Assembly (NCBI GenBank): GCA_026874595.1
Contig: CM049311.1
Coordinates: 9,880,676 to 9,944,675, forward strand
Direction of reading: 5' to 3'
DNA length: 64,000 nucleotides
Origin: Sipunculus nudus
Taxonomy: Eukaryota; Annelida; Sipuncula; Golfingiida; Sipunculidae
Part shown: piece by piece, positions 32,704-45,782 of the stretch
How positions within the stretch are numbered: the first letter of the stretch is position 1
How the letters are laid out: each line of letters opens with the position of its first letter
Notes under the pieces: model-generated
What the model was told of the DNA's origin: nothing
Seen by the model: only the letters and a program-made list of their open reading frames with translations
The model's database searches: none
Translations under genes and position numbers: made by a program

Positions 32704-34627
32704 CTATATCCTAAAGGTTGATAACAGCATAACAGTATTCCAAAAACAAAAGCTATAAATAATTACTTGTACATTTTCATTTAAAGGACTGTGGGTTCAG
32801 AATTGTTTGTTGGGTTTATTTTCATGGATTTTGTGGGTAACCTTGTCTGATGATTATTAGGTTTATTAAAGAATTTTTGAAAGTCTGTAGACCCTGTTCA
32901 TTTTTTGGCATTTGTGTCATTGAGCCTATTGCTTGAACCAGGAATGAGTGAAGCTAACATTTGATTTAAAGAGTCAGAAAAGTAACAACATTCAGTGGAT
33001 TTTTAATAAAAAGAAAACACTGAATGTTGGCTTATTTTCAAGTCTGTTCACATATTAACTTTGATACAGTGCATGACTAGGAACAAATAATCCTTGAAAG
33101 TTATAAGCCTATGAATAGTGTTTCAGGTCAAAACCACAAAATGTTTAACCCCACAATATTTTCTGGATCCACTGTATTCCACACATGGTGAAATTTGTAA
33201 ACCTTATGTTGTGTGAGCCCAGTAGGCCATCTGTGAATTTTTCATTTTGGTCAAAAATCAGTAGTTATTTGAAGATAAACAATTACTTTTGCTACTAAAT
33301 AATGTACTTATTTAGGTCATGGCACATTGAAGTGGTTAGATTAGTTACCTTGATATTTTTCTGTGGATGAGGTATTATGAGAACCTTTCTCTTGGTGTAG
33401 GACTTGTTTTATTTCCTCTGCTACTGCTAGTCAGGTTATCAGAGGTTGTTTGTTCACCTGTCCACACATTATCTCCAAATGTATCAATGTATTTTCAGTG
33501 AAAGTTTGTGCAAGGGTGGGCCATTGGCCAAAGAACAGTTGTTTAAATTAGGGGCAGATCAGGTAAATATTTGGGCAGGTCTGAATATTGATCCATGTGT
33601 TGGTGGAGTTATGTGTTCTCTGAGTGCTTTCTAGTTACTCATTACTCATTACTCATGTATATTAATAGAGTGTGACCTTATGCCCTCCACCTTTAAATGC
33701 AAGCCAAGCATGATTTTTGAATCCGTGATAAGACCATATTGAACCACACAATGGGCTAAACAAGATGACCCGCAGACCTAATTCCATTGTATACAATTTT
33801 AACTCGGTCAAAATCAGGGCACCACTTTTTCAGTACCCCCCCCCCCCCAACGATAGTGACAAGCACCCTGAAGCTAGTATAATCCATTGACAGAGGACCA
33901 ACATAAAGCAATAATATTTCCTCGTTTGCTTGCTAAATCGTGTGCATACTGTGTTTAGAAATTACCCCACAGAGTGGATTTTGCTGTACGCGTTTATTAT
34001 GGTTCATTATACTTTTTTGCAGAGACAAAGGTCAAAAGATTGATTAATACTGGCATGAAATACACTAGATGGATCATACACTCATGGGCTGGCTGGTTTA
34101 AATCCATTATAGATTGTAAATTTGAAGTTGTCTAACCATGCCACACTTAAATGAGGCAAACAATCTGGAAATCTGATTGTGCTGTAAGAGCAGACCATGT
34201 CATTCCTGACTCAACTGGTACAATTGGTTTTATATAGTAGTGATTTTCACATGCAATTGATGTGCTTAAAGCATGTCACTAATGTAAAGCATCATTACTT
34301 GCAATAAGGTAGAAATGATGTCAGACACACAGAGCATATATATACATGATGTCATTAAATTATACTACATTGTGGCCCCCATTCATATTGTTTTCAGGTT
34401 TTCATTAATGTTTATATTGTTAGCAATTGAAATTCAGTATTTATTAGAGGTGGTAGCTTGGCAATTTATGATGATATAAGATTGTTTTGAAAGAATTTAT
34501 TTACTTAATGAACAGTTTGAAGATTTTCATGGCCTCCCCTTGATGCGGAAGTAGTCATGAAGGCTTATCTTTAGCAGTATGTCACTGACACAACGTAATC
34601 AAGTCAAAACAGCAGAGCTGACACATA
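31710..34627. other. Intron; nothing coding recognised
   Basis: AT-rich. It holds a (TA)n run at 32662-32699, a short ATTACTC triplication near 33635-33655 and a C-run at 33837-33848. Confidence 0.45.
32662..32699. repeat. (TA)n microsatellite
   Basis: A TA run, about 19 units. Confidence 0.95.
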
Positions 34628-37245
34628 TATTGGTTATTCCAGAGTTAATGGCACCATCATTTTATTATCTTATTTGCTTCTAGACTGTTGGTCTTTTATA
34701 ATAGTCAGTGCTATATAATAGTTGTAGGTCCAAACCTTACATCTTTTACATACAGCTCACCTACCAACAGGGGAAAAACCATAATTATTTTGAGGTCAAA
34801 GGTCAAGGTCACAAAACCAACTTCTTTGAAAAGCCTGTGGATGCATTTTAAGCCAAACCTTTCATCCCAATTCTTTGATCTTTCACATATAGCTCACCTA
34901 CTAAGTGGGAGAAGAATCCTATAGATGTTGAGGTCACAAGGTCAAAGGTCAGAGTCACAGGATCCTCTTCTTTGAAAAGGTTGTGGACACATTTCAAGCT
35001 AGACCTTTCATTCCAAACCTTTCAGCACTGATATCGCTTCTCTGCCAACAGACCTGTTAATATTGAGGTCAAAGGTCAAGTTCTCAGCACCCTCTTCTTG
35101 CGTGGAGTCATTTTCAGGCAAACTTTTCAATCTATACTTTCCATTTGTCATATATGGCTTACCTACCAATAGGGGAAGAAGCCTATTGATTTTGAGTTCA
35201 AAAGGTCAAAGGTCAAGGTCACATTATGGTTCTAAATGCTTGTGATCAAATTTCAAGGGAAACTGTTCAACCCAAACCTTCAGTCTTTCACATATGCCAC
35301 ATCTATGCATCACTCAATGTGATTTAAATTTCATATTTATGGGTCTTTTTCGATGAAGAAATAACTAATTGTATCCGCCAAAACAGAGTTTTGCGGATAC
35401 TATGTTTTCAGCTGCACAACGCCGCCGCCCCCGCGTAGGTGTCCGGAGAACTCCTCCGTAACTGCTGGGCGGAATTTTACGAAACCCGGGATTATGTTCG
35501 GGTCTCATGTGAACTGCTGCTTCCCGATTTTGTTTTGACCTCTGACCTTTCCTCTGCGCTCTGCGTCCATTTGTGCGTCTGTTTCCACACATAAACCCAC
35601 ATATCTCGGGAACCGTTTGACGCATCAGGAAAATTTTTTTGCACAAATGTAGCCCTTGGAGAGTTTTATAACATACACAAGAAATGGTGGCGCAGCCTGC
35701 AACCATGTTTGCACAGTGTCCATCTGTTCGTCTGCCTTGGGTTAAAATCACTCATATCTCTGCAGTGATTTGACTAATTCACCTGAAATTTGGCATGCTT
35801 ATACATCCTGGATAGCTTTTCTGATTTTATGACAGGTGGCGCCACCTACATTCACGTTTACGCTGCAGACATCCAAGCTCATATCTCAGGAACCGTTTGA
35901 CCGATTGGGCCAAAATTTTGCATGTGTATAGATCTCACATAGCTCTTTATCATACGCAAAACTGGTGGCGCCACCTGCAGCCATTTTTGCACAGCTCCCG
36001 TCTGTTTGTCTGCCATGGGATATCTTGGGAACCGTTTGACCGATTGGGCCAAAATTTTGCATGTGTATAGTTCTCACATAGCTCTTTATCATACGCAAAA
36101 CTGGTGGCGCCACCTTCAACCATTTTTGCACAGCGTCCATCTGTTTGTCTGCCACGGGCTAAAATCACTCATAAACATATAGTGGTTTGACTTATCTGCC
36201 TCAAATTTTGCATATGTATACAACTTGGATGGCTTTCTGGATTTTTTGGTAGGTGGCGCAACCTACATACACCATTTGGCTGCAGACATCCATGCTAATA
36301 TGCAACACTTTACCCGTTCCACTCTGATTCAGGCGGATACACGTAGTCGCTTGTCAACTACCCGTATTCTAGTTGATTTTGAGGTCAGCTGGTCAGGAGG
36401 TTAAAGGTTGCAGGTCTAAGTTATTCACTCATTGGTTGCCAAGTAATTACACCCGGCCAGATGTAATTGGTTAGTAGTTACCTATCATTTAGAAAGAATC
36501 CAGTTGATATGTGGGCAAAAGGCCAAGGTCATAGGTCAGGTCAACTTATTTTGTAGACAATCTCTATTTTTCTTGTATATATAAGCTTGCACTCCAGCTG
36601 GTACATCTCACTGTGTGGCTGTAATTGTGAGTGACACTGGTGACATATGACTCCCTTTTGTATCAGGCTATTAAGTGATAAGGCTTAGTGAAAAGTACCT
36701 CGTTACTGCATAACAAAGCACTGTTGTTGGAATACTTCAGCCAGGAATTAACACTATGAGAGTATAGTATTAAGGTTAAGCTACTGATTTATAAGATGAT
36801 GAGAACATTTTGCAGTTTATTTAATGGAATCATAGCAATAAACTTAGTTTCCCAGATATCTGAATATTTTTATTTAAATCACCACATATAAAAGCAAGTG
36901 TTTGTTCTCATAATATGTGGATGTGTACTTGATTTAGGATGGCTTTATTTTATTACAAGACTCTTAGTCATGCTTTCTGCATTTCTTTTCTTTCAGGTTT
37001 TGCAGTTTACCAACCCTGCTGACCCCATTGAAAAGCAGAGTGATAATAAAAAATATTGGACCTACACTTTTCCATTGGCATATCTATAAATCTGATATGA
37101 GCGCCTGAACATGCCTTTTGAATTGTTTTGGACATTCATAACTGTAACATATTGGTTTTTCCAGAGTTAATTGCACCATCATCTAATTATCTTATTTACT
37201 TGTAGGCTGTTGGTCTTTTATAATAGTCAGTGCTTTAAAATAGTC
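34628..37245. repeat. AGGTCA-rich repeat, copy A, flanked by ~95-bp direct repeats
   Basis: Positions 34628-34720 and 37149-37245 are direct repeats (TTGGTT..TTCCAGAGTTAAT, then CTGTTGGTCTTTTATAATAG). Between them lies sequence matching copy B at about 54040-55480 in the same order: four blocks each carrying AGGTCAAAGGTCAAGGTCA-type cores, then GTCAGCTGGTCAGGAGGTTA, ACCCGGCCAGATGTAA, and TTTTGCAGTTTACC. Copy A differs by the 1-kb insertion at 35372-36372. Confidence 0.85.
35372..36372. mobile_element. 1.0-kb insertion defined by an empty site
   Basis: Copy B reads AACTAATTGATTTTGAGG across 54685-54702. Copy A reads AACTAATTG, then 1001 bp, then TTGATTTTGAGG, so the insertion is bounded by a 3-bp TTG direct repeat. 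It starts TATCCGCCAAAACAGAG and ends CCGTATTCTAG. Internally it carries tandem blocks of about 130-140 bp built around GGAACCGTTTGACCGATTGG and the palindrome GGTGGCGCCACC. Reverse-strand open frames of up to 128 codons are repetitive and resemble no protein. Confidence 0.8.
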
Positions 37246-37404
37246 AAATATTTTGAATTCAAATTCATTATATTAGAATTCCAAATGATAAAGTGCTGTG
37301 GTTGGCTTCATACGTGTGGGGATATTTTTTTGCGAATTTTTTTTCTTTTTCCTTTGAGTAACTGCCAGATCTAGAGGCTAACTATATCCATTATTATACT
37401 AATG

Positions 37405-37777
37405 CAGGGTTTGCATTTGACCCAGGTGAAATCTATGTTACCATACGCAGTGGAGAAGTGTTTTACCCAGGTTTTACTCATGTTTACCCAGGGTTTTGCC
37501 TAGTTTATTACACTAGCTTTTTCCCTTGTTTTTTGCTCAAGCAGGACCAATGCTTAATTTCTTTATGGCTCCCAGCAGAAGTTATACACACATTTTGTGA
37601 TTATTAGTTGCAAGGCAGACAGCTCTGACCACAAGAACCTGTCTAAAAGAAGCCCTGTACCACCCACACTTTTACTCATGTTTGGTTGTGCAGAGCACAT
37701 CAGAGTAATCATGTATAGGAATAAGGGATTAAACCAATGATTCCTGGGTAATACATAGGTAAAACCTGCGAACCCTG
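37405..37777. mobile_element. hAT-like MITE (373 bp)
   Basis: Ends CAGGGTTTGCA and TGCGAACCCTG, flanked by TACTAATG (37397-37404) and TATTAATG (37778-37785), an 8-bp target duplication with one mismatch. It is related to the element at 27794-28783 through GGTAAAACCTGCGAACC and TTTTACCCAGGTTTTACTCA. Confidence 0.8.
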
Positions 37778-37785
37778 TATTAATG

Positions 37786-40700
37786 CTTTAATTTATGCAA
37801 AAAATGGCTTAGGATATTGAGGAGAACTTGAGAACACTATAGGAGTGGAGAAGCTGGTTATTACTTTACAGATTAAATAGAAGATCTAATATAACTTTAA
37901 ATAAGATTTTTTTTATATATTTCATAATGGTAATACTTTACCTGCTATGGATAATATAGAAGATATGTTAAGGGGACTATAGTAACAATTACTGTTCACC
38001 TGTGTGGACAAAGGGTCTGATTCACAAAAGATTTATTTACACAATTATTTCTATCTCAAGGAAATCATGAATTTGAAACCCTGGGGTACATAAGAAGAAC
38101 CAGAGTATTACTTGGCTGCCAGTCACCAGATTCTCTGTTCTGATGTTTGGTCATAAAAATGAGGAACTGTGCATTAAAAAAAAATTGTGAAAAACAATTT
38201 TAGCTTTCAAGTTTTCAAATTTTAAAAATGTTATGAAAACATTTATGTTATGAAAAATATTATAGGGCATTGTAAAAAAAAATATTCAGAGCACTATGTG
38301 TTGCAGGGAATTCTGTTCTGCTGAACAAGGAACTCTATACCAACCAGCACATACCCACCAGCTGATAAAGAGATCATCTTTACATCAGACACCATATCCA
38401 TTATGTTACAGACTAAGCCAAACAGACTCTCTCTACAGGAAGATCATATCAGTATTTTCATAATAATAAATGACTGTCCTCATTATCTTATCAGATTCAT
38501 ATGAGAATAATTTTGCATCTCATACAACCTGTATTGTAATGTTAATGTTAAAGGGTAGATAACATAATTTAATCAGATAATGGACCAAGGAAGAGTGCCT
38601 AAATATGCTGCCCAAATCCATATGCAGTGTCAAATATATAGCAATGTATCCTTTTTGTAAAAACCATGCCTTTTGAAGTAGGGCATGTTCTTTCCTCAGA
38701 TGTGGAAGGGGGGGGGGGGGGGGAGGGGTACTGTTACATGTTATAGCTGTTTATTGCCTAACTGATCCAGATTTTTCAATGATTTGTAAGCAAGACTATT
38801 CTACCACTGTTTAACTATGTTAATTCTTCACAGTATTAGCATAGGTGTTTCAACCCAAATTTGATGATAAATATGGGAAAATAAAAGGTCATTTTTAATC
38901 TGCAAAGATATTCATATAAGAGTTAATACTTTCAATCATCGATTTCATGAAATATATGTAATCAGAAAGGTCACAACACACTATTTATACATTCATAGCA
39001 ACATGAGATGGACTGGGCAAACCAGACTTCCAAAGGGGTGTTTTGTATATACATATATATATATATTGCCCTTTATGTTACCATTAAGTTTAAAAGCATT
39101 TGCACTTGTTCAATTGCCACAGTGCACTTATCCTTATGTAAAAACAGTTTTTCAGAACCACTTCAAAAGGGATTCTATTTTTTTTTTTATTTTTTGGTGT
39201 TGAAAATTCTTTGAAATACAATGTCAACCTTTCCTTCTGAAAGTTTCAAAGCATTTTGCATAGTGCTGTGTATACTGTGTGATTATATACAATTACAACT
39301 TCAAAATAAGCACCAACTGTATTGTTGCCATTTATTACTCAATGCCTTGAGAAGTTTCATTCACGTAGATAAATCATACCCTTCAAGATAACATTAATAT
39401 TTTTAGCAAAACCCAGTACACCTGCGGAAATGTACTTGGGACCCACTTGTAATTTGCTCAGTGAGGCTTTGCATTATTTTGTAATCAGGAAATATTTTGG
39501 GAGGAGCATGGGTTAATTTTTATCATGGCGAACCATCGTGATATGCTGAGAAACAGGATGTACTTGTACTGGTAATAGTTAACATTATTGCATTTGGGAA
39601 AAAAATGACTTTACGAGTCCCAAAAACTGCACTATTGAAAAGAGTATTTTATTAAGAAATATATTAAGACAAATTAAAATATTTGGAGGTATTCATATGA
39701 TGCCATTTTATGTGATGTGATAATCAAATGGCGTTTATTTGCACAACCTACTTACAATATGTCAAGGGCCTTGCTGAGTGTTTAGTAACAACATCAGAAT
39801 ACTTCCTTGTAAACTGCCTGTCAGGTTATGTATATTCAGCCCAACAGGGGAAATAACTCTTCCACAACCTATATATGTAGGATACGTATTTTGTTCAGAT
39901 TGTTCTGAGCAACTTGGTGAACAAGATCCGCCACAATATGTTTATTTTACATCCATTTTAAACCTTTAAAGTTTGACAAGTCGTTTCTGTAATCATCAGA
40001 ATAAAATGTATGGACTTATTCTTATACCTTGTTTACAGAGATGATAAGTTCAAACCCAGGCCGATTTCATGAAAACAAGATTTGCCTTATGGTGAAACTT
40101 CAGTTTTTTGTCTTTTACAATCTCAAAGGGGCAAAATGCGATTTGTTTTCCATTTTATTTTTGACTGTTTGTGTTCACATGATGAACATGCTTATCTCAC
40201 GTGTATCTTATGTATTCCATCAGTTCACAAATTCTCACATTATATTCAAAACAATGACAGAGGTAAAAAAGATATTGGTAATGAGACTTTAAAATTGGCA
40301 TTCAGTACAGAAGTCTTGATTTAGCTAGGACAGAGAGTGTTTGGGGAGGTTCAGTTGAATGGTCAAAGTACAGTGTAGGATTTTCTGTACACAGTAATAG
40401 TTAATATACCATGGTGTGGTAGTCACATGTTGCGATCGAATTATATCAGATCACAGTTCGTGACATGCTTAGTGATATTGGCTGGCTTTACTCAGGTGCT
40501 TGGTTCGTGTTACTTTGAAGGGCCACTGTAGGACAAAAGTAATACCTAACCCTTGTATCAGCCCCCTTATCACTTAGGATTGTTGCTACCCTGAGGGGCT
40601 GGTTCTGCAGTTTTGGCTCTCTGGGAAGTCAGAATTTCTGACTCTGCACTTGTAGCAGGACTGGTTCCTGGCACTTGCAGATTTATCATGGTGACGTCAA

Positions 40701-43315
40701 AACCTGCTTTATCAGTACATCTGGACCTCAGTGCAAACAACAACCATATATATATGATCTGTGTGCTGATATAATTTATGTGTCATGTATATTCACATGA
40801 AGTTGAGACAGGAAGTCTGCCCAGTCCTGCTGGAAATCCCTCTTGCAACAGATCTGATCCATCAGTTGGAGTGAACTCTTGAGATAAGGCACAAAGTCTT
40901 TCATTGAAACAGTTCCAAATAAAGGACTCATCATGATTATGACATCATTCACATCAGTGTTTAATCTTCAGTGAACATTTGGTAACTGCAGTTATTCCAC
41001 TATAGGCGATTCATTCAAACCTAACATTTTATGAACATCAGTTTGTTGAAACTCCTATAAACTGTATACTTCCTGTATTCTTTAATTTGATCTTTATATG
41101 CTAACCCAGTCACAATGTTGTGTTTGTGTATAACCATTTCAGAGCAATTTCTGTTCAGATTCACTCAATTTTCAGTTTCAAACCATATCAGGCAAATCAC
41201 ATTAATTTAACATATATGCAATATCCTTCAAGCATTAATTCAGACATAAGGCGTATTATAATTGAAGTAATCACTAACAGCCATGCCCTAATTGGGGAAG
41301 CATACTGCAGTCATAAAAATGACCAGCACGCAATAATACAGCAGTTTAACCAGCTCATTGACCAGTTTACATCAACATAAAAGTTGTAGGGTTCACAAGG
41401 CATTTATACACAAAAAGTTTGCCTCAGTGGCACTGTATCCATTTTGAAACAGCCACTCAAAAACAGTATTTGAAATCATTAGGATGATTCACATTCAATA
41501 AACACATGAATTAGTTATATGACCATCACTGCATTTACATCCAAATGGTGACAGACCATTTTGGCATAGTTTCTGTCATGATTGATCTGACAAAATGGTG
41601 TAGGACTGTGAATCATTCCTACATGGTAGGCAAATGATTCTCATGATGTACATAATTTGAAAAAGAAAATATTCAAGAACAGAAGTCCTGCATGAGACTA
41701 ATTACATTAATATCAGTAGCATTTGTAGAAAGAACCCACAGGTCTAATAAGCTGATACATGTTTATGGCCCTGGCTTCAATATGCTGGTAATTTCATAAT
41801 CACAGTCAAGTGATTATTCTCTGTATTGTACAGATATATAACCATTCATATCTATTTTCTTGTTCTTTTTGTTTTATAGCATAATGACAGATTCTTTTGC
41901 AAGTCATATAAAGAGAGGTATTAAAAATTGCTTAACCAGGGGAATTTTAAGGTTTTTAGGGGTTATCATTTAATATATAAATATATGATAGAAATTAATA
42001 ATTTTATTACATTAGGAATTATCATAAAGGTGTTATTGGTCCTGTTATATTTGGTCTATTCTAAGTACAATATAAGTGGGAATTTGTGTTCTCCTCAGAT
42101 TTTTCATATGTTAAACATGACGGTGATTTTATAAAACTGGTCACTTCAGATTTCATCATTCCATTTTCATATCCTATTATACACCATTTCCATCATATTT
42201 TTCATAGCCAGGATCTTTCACCTTATGTGCTTTCTTCCTACTGCAAGTATGGCATTTGACAAACAAGTAAGGTCCAAGATGGATGACATGATTTTGGAAA
42301 AGCAGCCTAGTGATACCCTGCTGGGTGTTTATGTTCCTTTCATTCATGTGGTTTCAGTCTGCAAGGGGCTTTGTGTCCAGTTGACCTCAGTGCCAAGTTC
42401 AACCTTGGTCCTGAAAGGATATTGAGATATTAACCAGCAATAACTGTAGATCATTAAATTAAACTGCCATTTGATTTCTGTTAATTTGTTCAGCTGTTTT
42501 GTTGAATCATGGGCTCACATAGGTCAACCAGTTAAATAACTTTGATCTGATAGTGTCTCTAGAAATTGGGTTTGTGGGATAAGAGCACACATGACAAAGG
42601 TACATTTGAGCACATTCCTGAAGGTGTAAAAGTTTCTTAAACTAGCAGTTTTTGGTTATTTTGTCAGTGTTAGTTATCACATGGTTCATCACTCCTCATA
42701 GAATATGTATCCCATGGAAAAGTACTGTGGTTTGCTTTTGTTTACAAGGGTTTCAAATTTTTCATATTCACAAAAGGGAAATTAATGGAAAAATATAACC
42801 TTTGTGAACAAGACGCCTCATCTACACAGGTGATAATTATTAAGTCATTTAAGATAAAGCCTCATTGACATACAATGTCTGCTATCTCTGCTTGTAGTTA
42901 CAAAATTGAAAGGCAAAATATTTATATTACAAGTAATATTAGACCTTTTGTATCTGCCAACAATGAAAAAGAATTTCCAGTCTTCTGATTTTCCCTTAGA
43001 TATTTGTCTGGATATTGAATATTTAGTATCATAACAGATACTCTGTATAGGTTACTATAGTAACATAACAAACATGGAATCCTCATTGAAAAAAGTGAAA
43101 ATAAATAAATGTTGACCTCACAAACATAATACCAAACCAGCTGCAGTAGTTATTACTGATCCATAAAATTAAAACACAATATGCTCAAAATGTCAAGTGG
43201 AAATATAGGTAAAACTCATACATCTGTGTCTATAATATTATTAAAGAAATTCATGCATAGAAGTTAAAAATCTGTGAATATTAAGCTTCCTGCAAGTAGA
43301 TATCATTTTGACTTG
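37786..43315. other. Large intron segment, nothing coding recognised
   Basis: AT-rich sequence. A G-run at 38707-38729 is the only low-complexity feature of note. Open frames of 60-90 codons lack splice-site support or recognisable domains. Confidence 0.45.
38707..38729. repeat. poly-G tract
   Basis: 17 G, one A, 4 G; potential quadruplex. Confidence 0.85.
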
Positions 43316-44035
43316 ATAAGCGATGCCCTATAGTGATCACCGTGTCAGTCTGTCCTTCAGTACTTCCGTCCTTCCGTCAGTGACACTTTCTTTCGCGTGC
43401 AATAACTCAACAACAACCTACTGCAGCTTTCCCAAATTCAAAGGGATGATTGGTACCTATAAGGGCTCCAAACCTATTGAATACAGACCTGTCGAAATTC
43501 TAATATGGCCACCACAGCCAGATCACTGATTTCCTTTCACAAGCAATAACTCATTAGACCTACTGCAGCTTTCCCAAATTCCAGGGATCATTTGGACTTA
43601 TAAGGGCTCTAGACCTATTAAATAACAGACCTGTCTGAATTCCAATATGGCCGCAACAGCCCAATCTCTGATTTTCTTTCGCGCATGATAACTCAACAAC
43701 AATTTACTGCAGCTTTCCCAAATTCACACGGATGATTGGCTCCAATGAGGGCTCCAGACCTATTGAATTACAGACTTGCTTAATATCAAATATGGCTGAC
43801 AGACTACATTAGGTGATTTTCTATTGCACACATTATTTCAGACATGTATATCTTCTTTAATATCATTTGATCCAGTAGGATTTTTTCCCTCATTCATTGG
43901 ATAAAAACCTGTTTCTGTTTGTCATATTTTTCAAATTTAACTTAATTTTTTACCCATATGTGAACTAGTCCAGCTCTAGCAGAAATGCGGGGCCCTCTGA
44001 GGACTGTTGTCCGACCACATCTAGTTTATTATATA
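43316..44035. repeat. GTCC-start element with ~143-bp tandem units x3
   Basis: Opens with GATGCCCTATAGTGATC and a TCCGTCCTTCCGTC tract. It then carries three tandem units starting at 43387, 43530 and 43673, each with CTACTGCAGCTTTCCCAAATTC, AGGGCTC.A.ACCTATT and AATATGGC. It closes with GCGGGGCCCTCTGAGGAC..CATCTAGTTTA. The layout is that of the 58.3-59.3 kb element, with a different unit. Confidence 0.75.
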
Positions 44036-44687
44036 TTCATCAAAACCCTGGGAATAGAAATCCTTGATGTAATGAAGTTAACACATGTATACAACCATAA
44101 GTGCTTTATACTAGCTTGGCACACATGAGTTCATGCCTTTCACAAAATGATACAGAAATAATTAGCATATAGGCTCACACAAGTTTTGTGGTAAAGAAAG
44201 TAGTCATTTGTGATCTGTTGATCTATTTCTGCAAATCAGAGATAATGGGGAATTTGATATGAAATGAATGCTCTTGGGAATAAGGTTCAAAATAAATATT
44301 AGTTGCAAATCTGTGACTTATGACTAATTATGTGTCCAAGTTTTGGCCTTTGAAAATCAGCCACATATGAGGTCTTGTGCAAACAGAAAATGGCAGAAGA
44401 AATAAAGAGAAAAGGGAAAAACTTTGAAACCTATGGATTTTGCAGCTCCTTCGGATCTAATTAGGTCCACCAACACAAAATTTTTACCCAAATATGAATA
44501 TAGAAATAAACTCATCAACCCATTATATTAAGCCTCGCTGTATTTCATTGGGAGTCTTAAATATACAGCAGGTTAGCTTTTGTGACATACCAATATCTGA
44601 TTGATTTATTAGGCTGGAAGGGTAGATGGATAAACATCAGTTTTGCTTCATGGCAGTAGCCATATTGTGCTTGCTTTTGTACATATA

Positions 44688-45508
44688 CAGTAAAAAAACG
44701 CATATAAGTTGAGAAATTTATCCCCGCAAAATTTCCTCGAAAATTGTTGGGTCATATTATTTGAGGGTCCAGCCAAATTTACCAAAAATCTAGCCAGCCA
44801 ACCAGGAAAAAGCTGACCGGGTCTCCACAAAAATATGCACAACGATTGTCTATTGACATATTATTGTGGGTATATCGAAACAAAAATAAAGAAATATACA
44901 TACATCTGGTGTTTGTGATTGCATTTCTTGTCGAATATAAATGGTAAGTATAGCAGAAAACTTTAGAATAAGAGATCAAACTGATATGAATCTTGATTTA
45001 TGACCACCATATTGGAAACACCTATCTACAGCATGCCCCTTGACCCCCATTCAATAGCATTTGACAAAACTCTTTGTAAAGAATTGACCTGTTATTAATC
45101 TAAGAATCTTTCTGATGCCAAATAACTTGTCACTGGATTGCACTGTAACGTGGCCTTTTCATGTGACTCGCATGGTCCAGCTTTGTGCTTACTTAACAAT
45201 TTCGATCATATAAAATGTAGATAAAACAGCAAATCATGTTTATTGACACATAATTAATCATGTTTTATTGATATCAGACATGAACATTCAATCAAAGTTT
45301 AAAATTAATGAGCAATGATGGAATGTATGAGAAATCCTGGGCTCTTCTATTATCGCCCACTTGCCGATTCTGAGTGTCAGACGATCTTAATTTCTACAAA
45401 ATACTAAAATACAACAATAGCTTGAAAAAATTTTTACCTGATATCAACCCCAAAAAATTACCCTTTAACTTATATATGCAGGGTCGACTTATATGCAAAC
45501 TTTTACGG
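44688..45508. mobile_element. TA-flanked TIR element (821 bp)
   Basis: The left end CAGTAAAAAAACGCATATAA and right end (read inward) CCGTAAAAGTTTGCATATAA are inverted repeats of about 25 bp, flanked by TA at 44686-44687 and 45509-45510. No transposase ORF. TIR plus TA duplication suggests a Tc1/mariner-type MITE. Confidence 0.78.
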
Positions 45509-45782
45509 TATCAACAAATATTTGGAGTATTTACATGGGCAAATTTAAAAGGTTGGTTCAATTGGTTAGGGAATCTTTTGAAATTATCTTCTGTACAAGT
45601 TTCAAATTTTATGATTTGGTTTTATTTGTTACAAAAATTTTTAAATTTGCTTTATTAACTTAAATATTAATTGGTCTAGATATATTTGTCTTGTGGCTTT
45701 GCAGTGTAACATCTGATGAAATTTTGTATATTATTTGAAATATGATCTGTTTACATTATTCAACTAATTCATAAAACAATTG

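Noticed and set aside
35365-36168. Overlapping reverse-strand ORFs of 72-128 codons
   Set aside because: They lie wholly within a mobile repeat and repeat themselves with its tandem blocks; no recognised domain.
36998-37089. Exon-like stretch after TTTCTTTCAG encoding VLQFTNPADPIEK
   Set aside because: The same acceptor and sequence occur in repeat copy B at about 55330, where the frame is stopped early; best explained as repeat.
41120-41380. 86-codon plus-strand ORF
   Set aside because: No family resemblance, no flanking splice sites, in an intron.
43316-44035. Regular repeats reminiscent of a CRISPR array
   Set aside because: Units are 143 bp and contiguous with no unique spacers, in eukaryotic DNA; this is a minisatellite.
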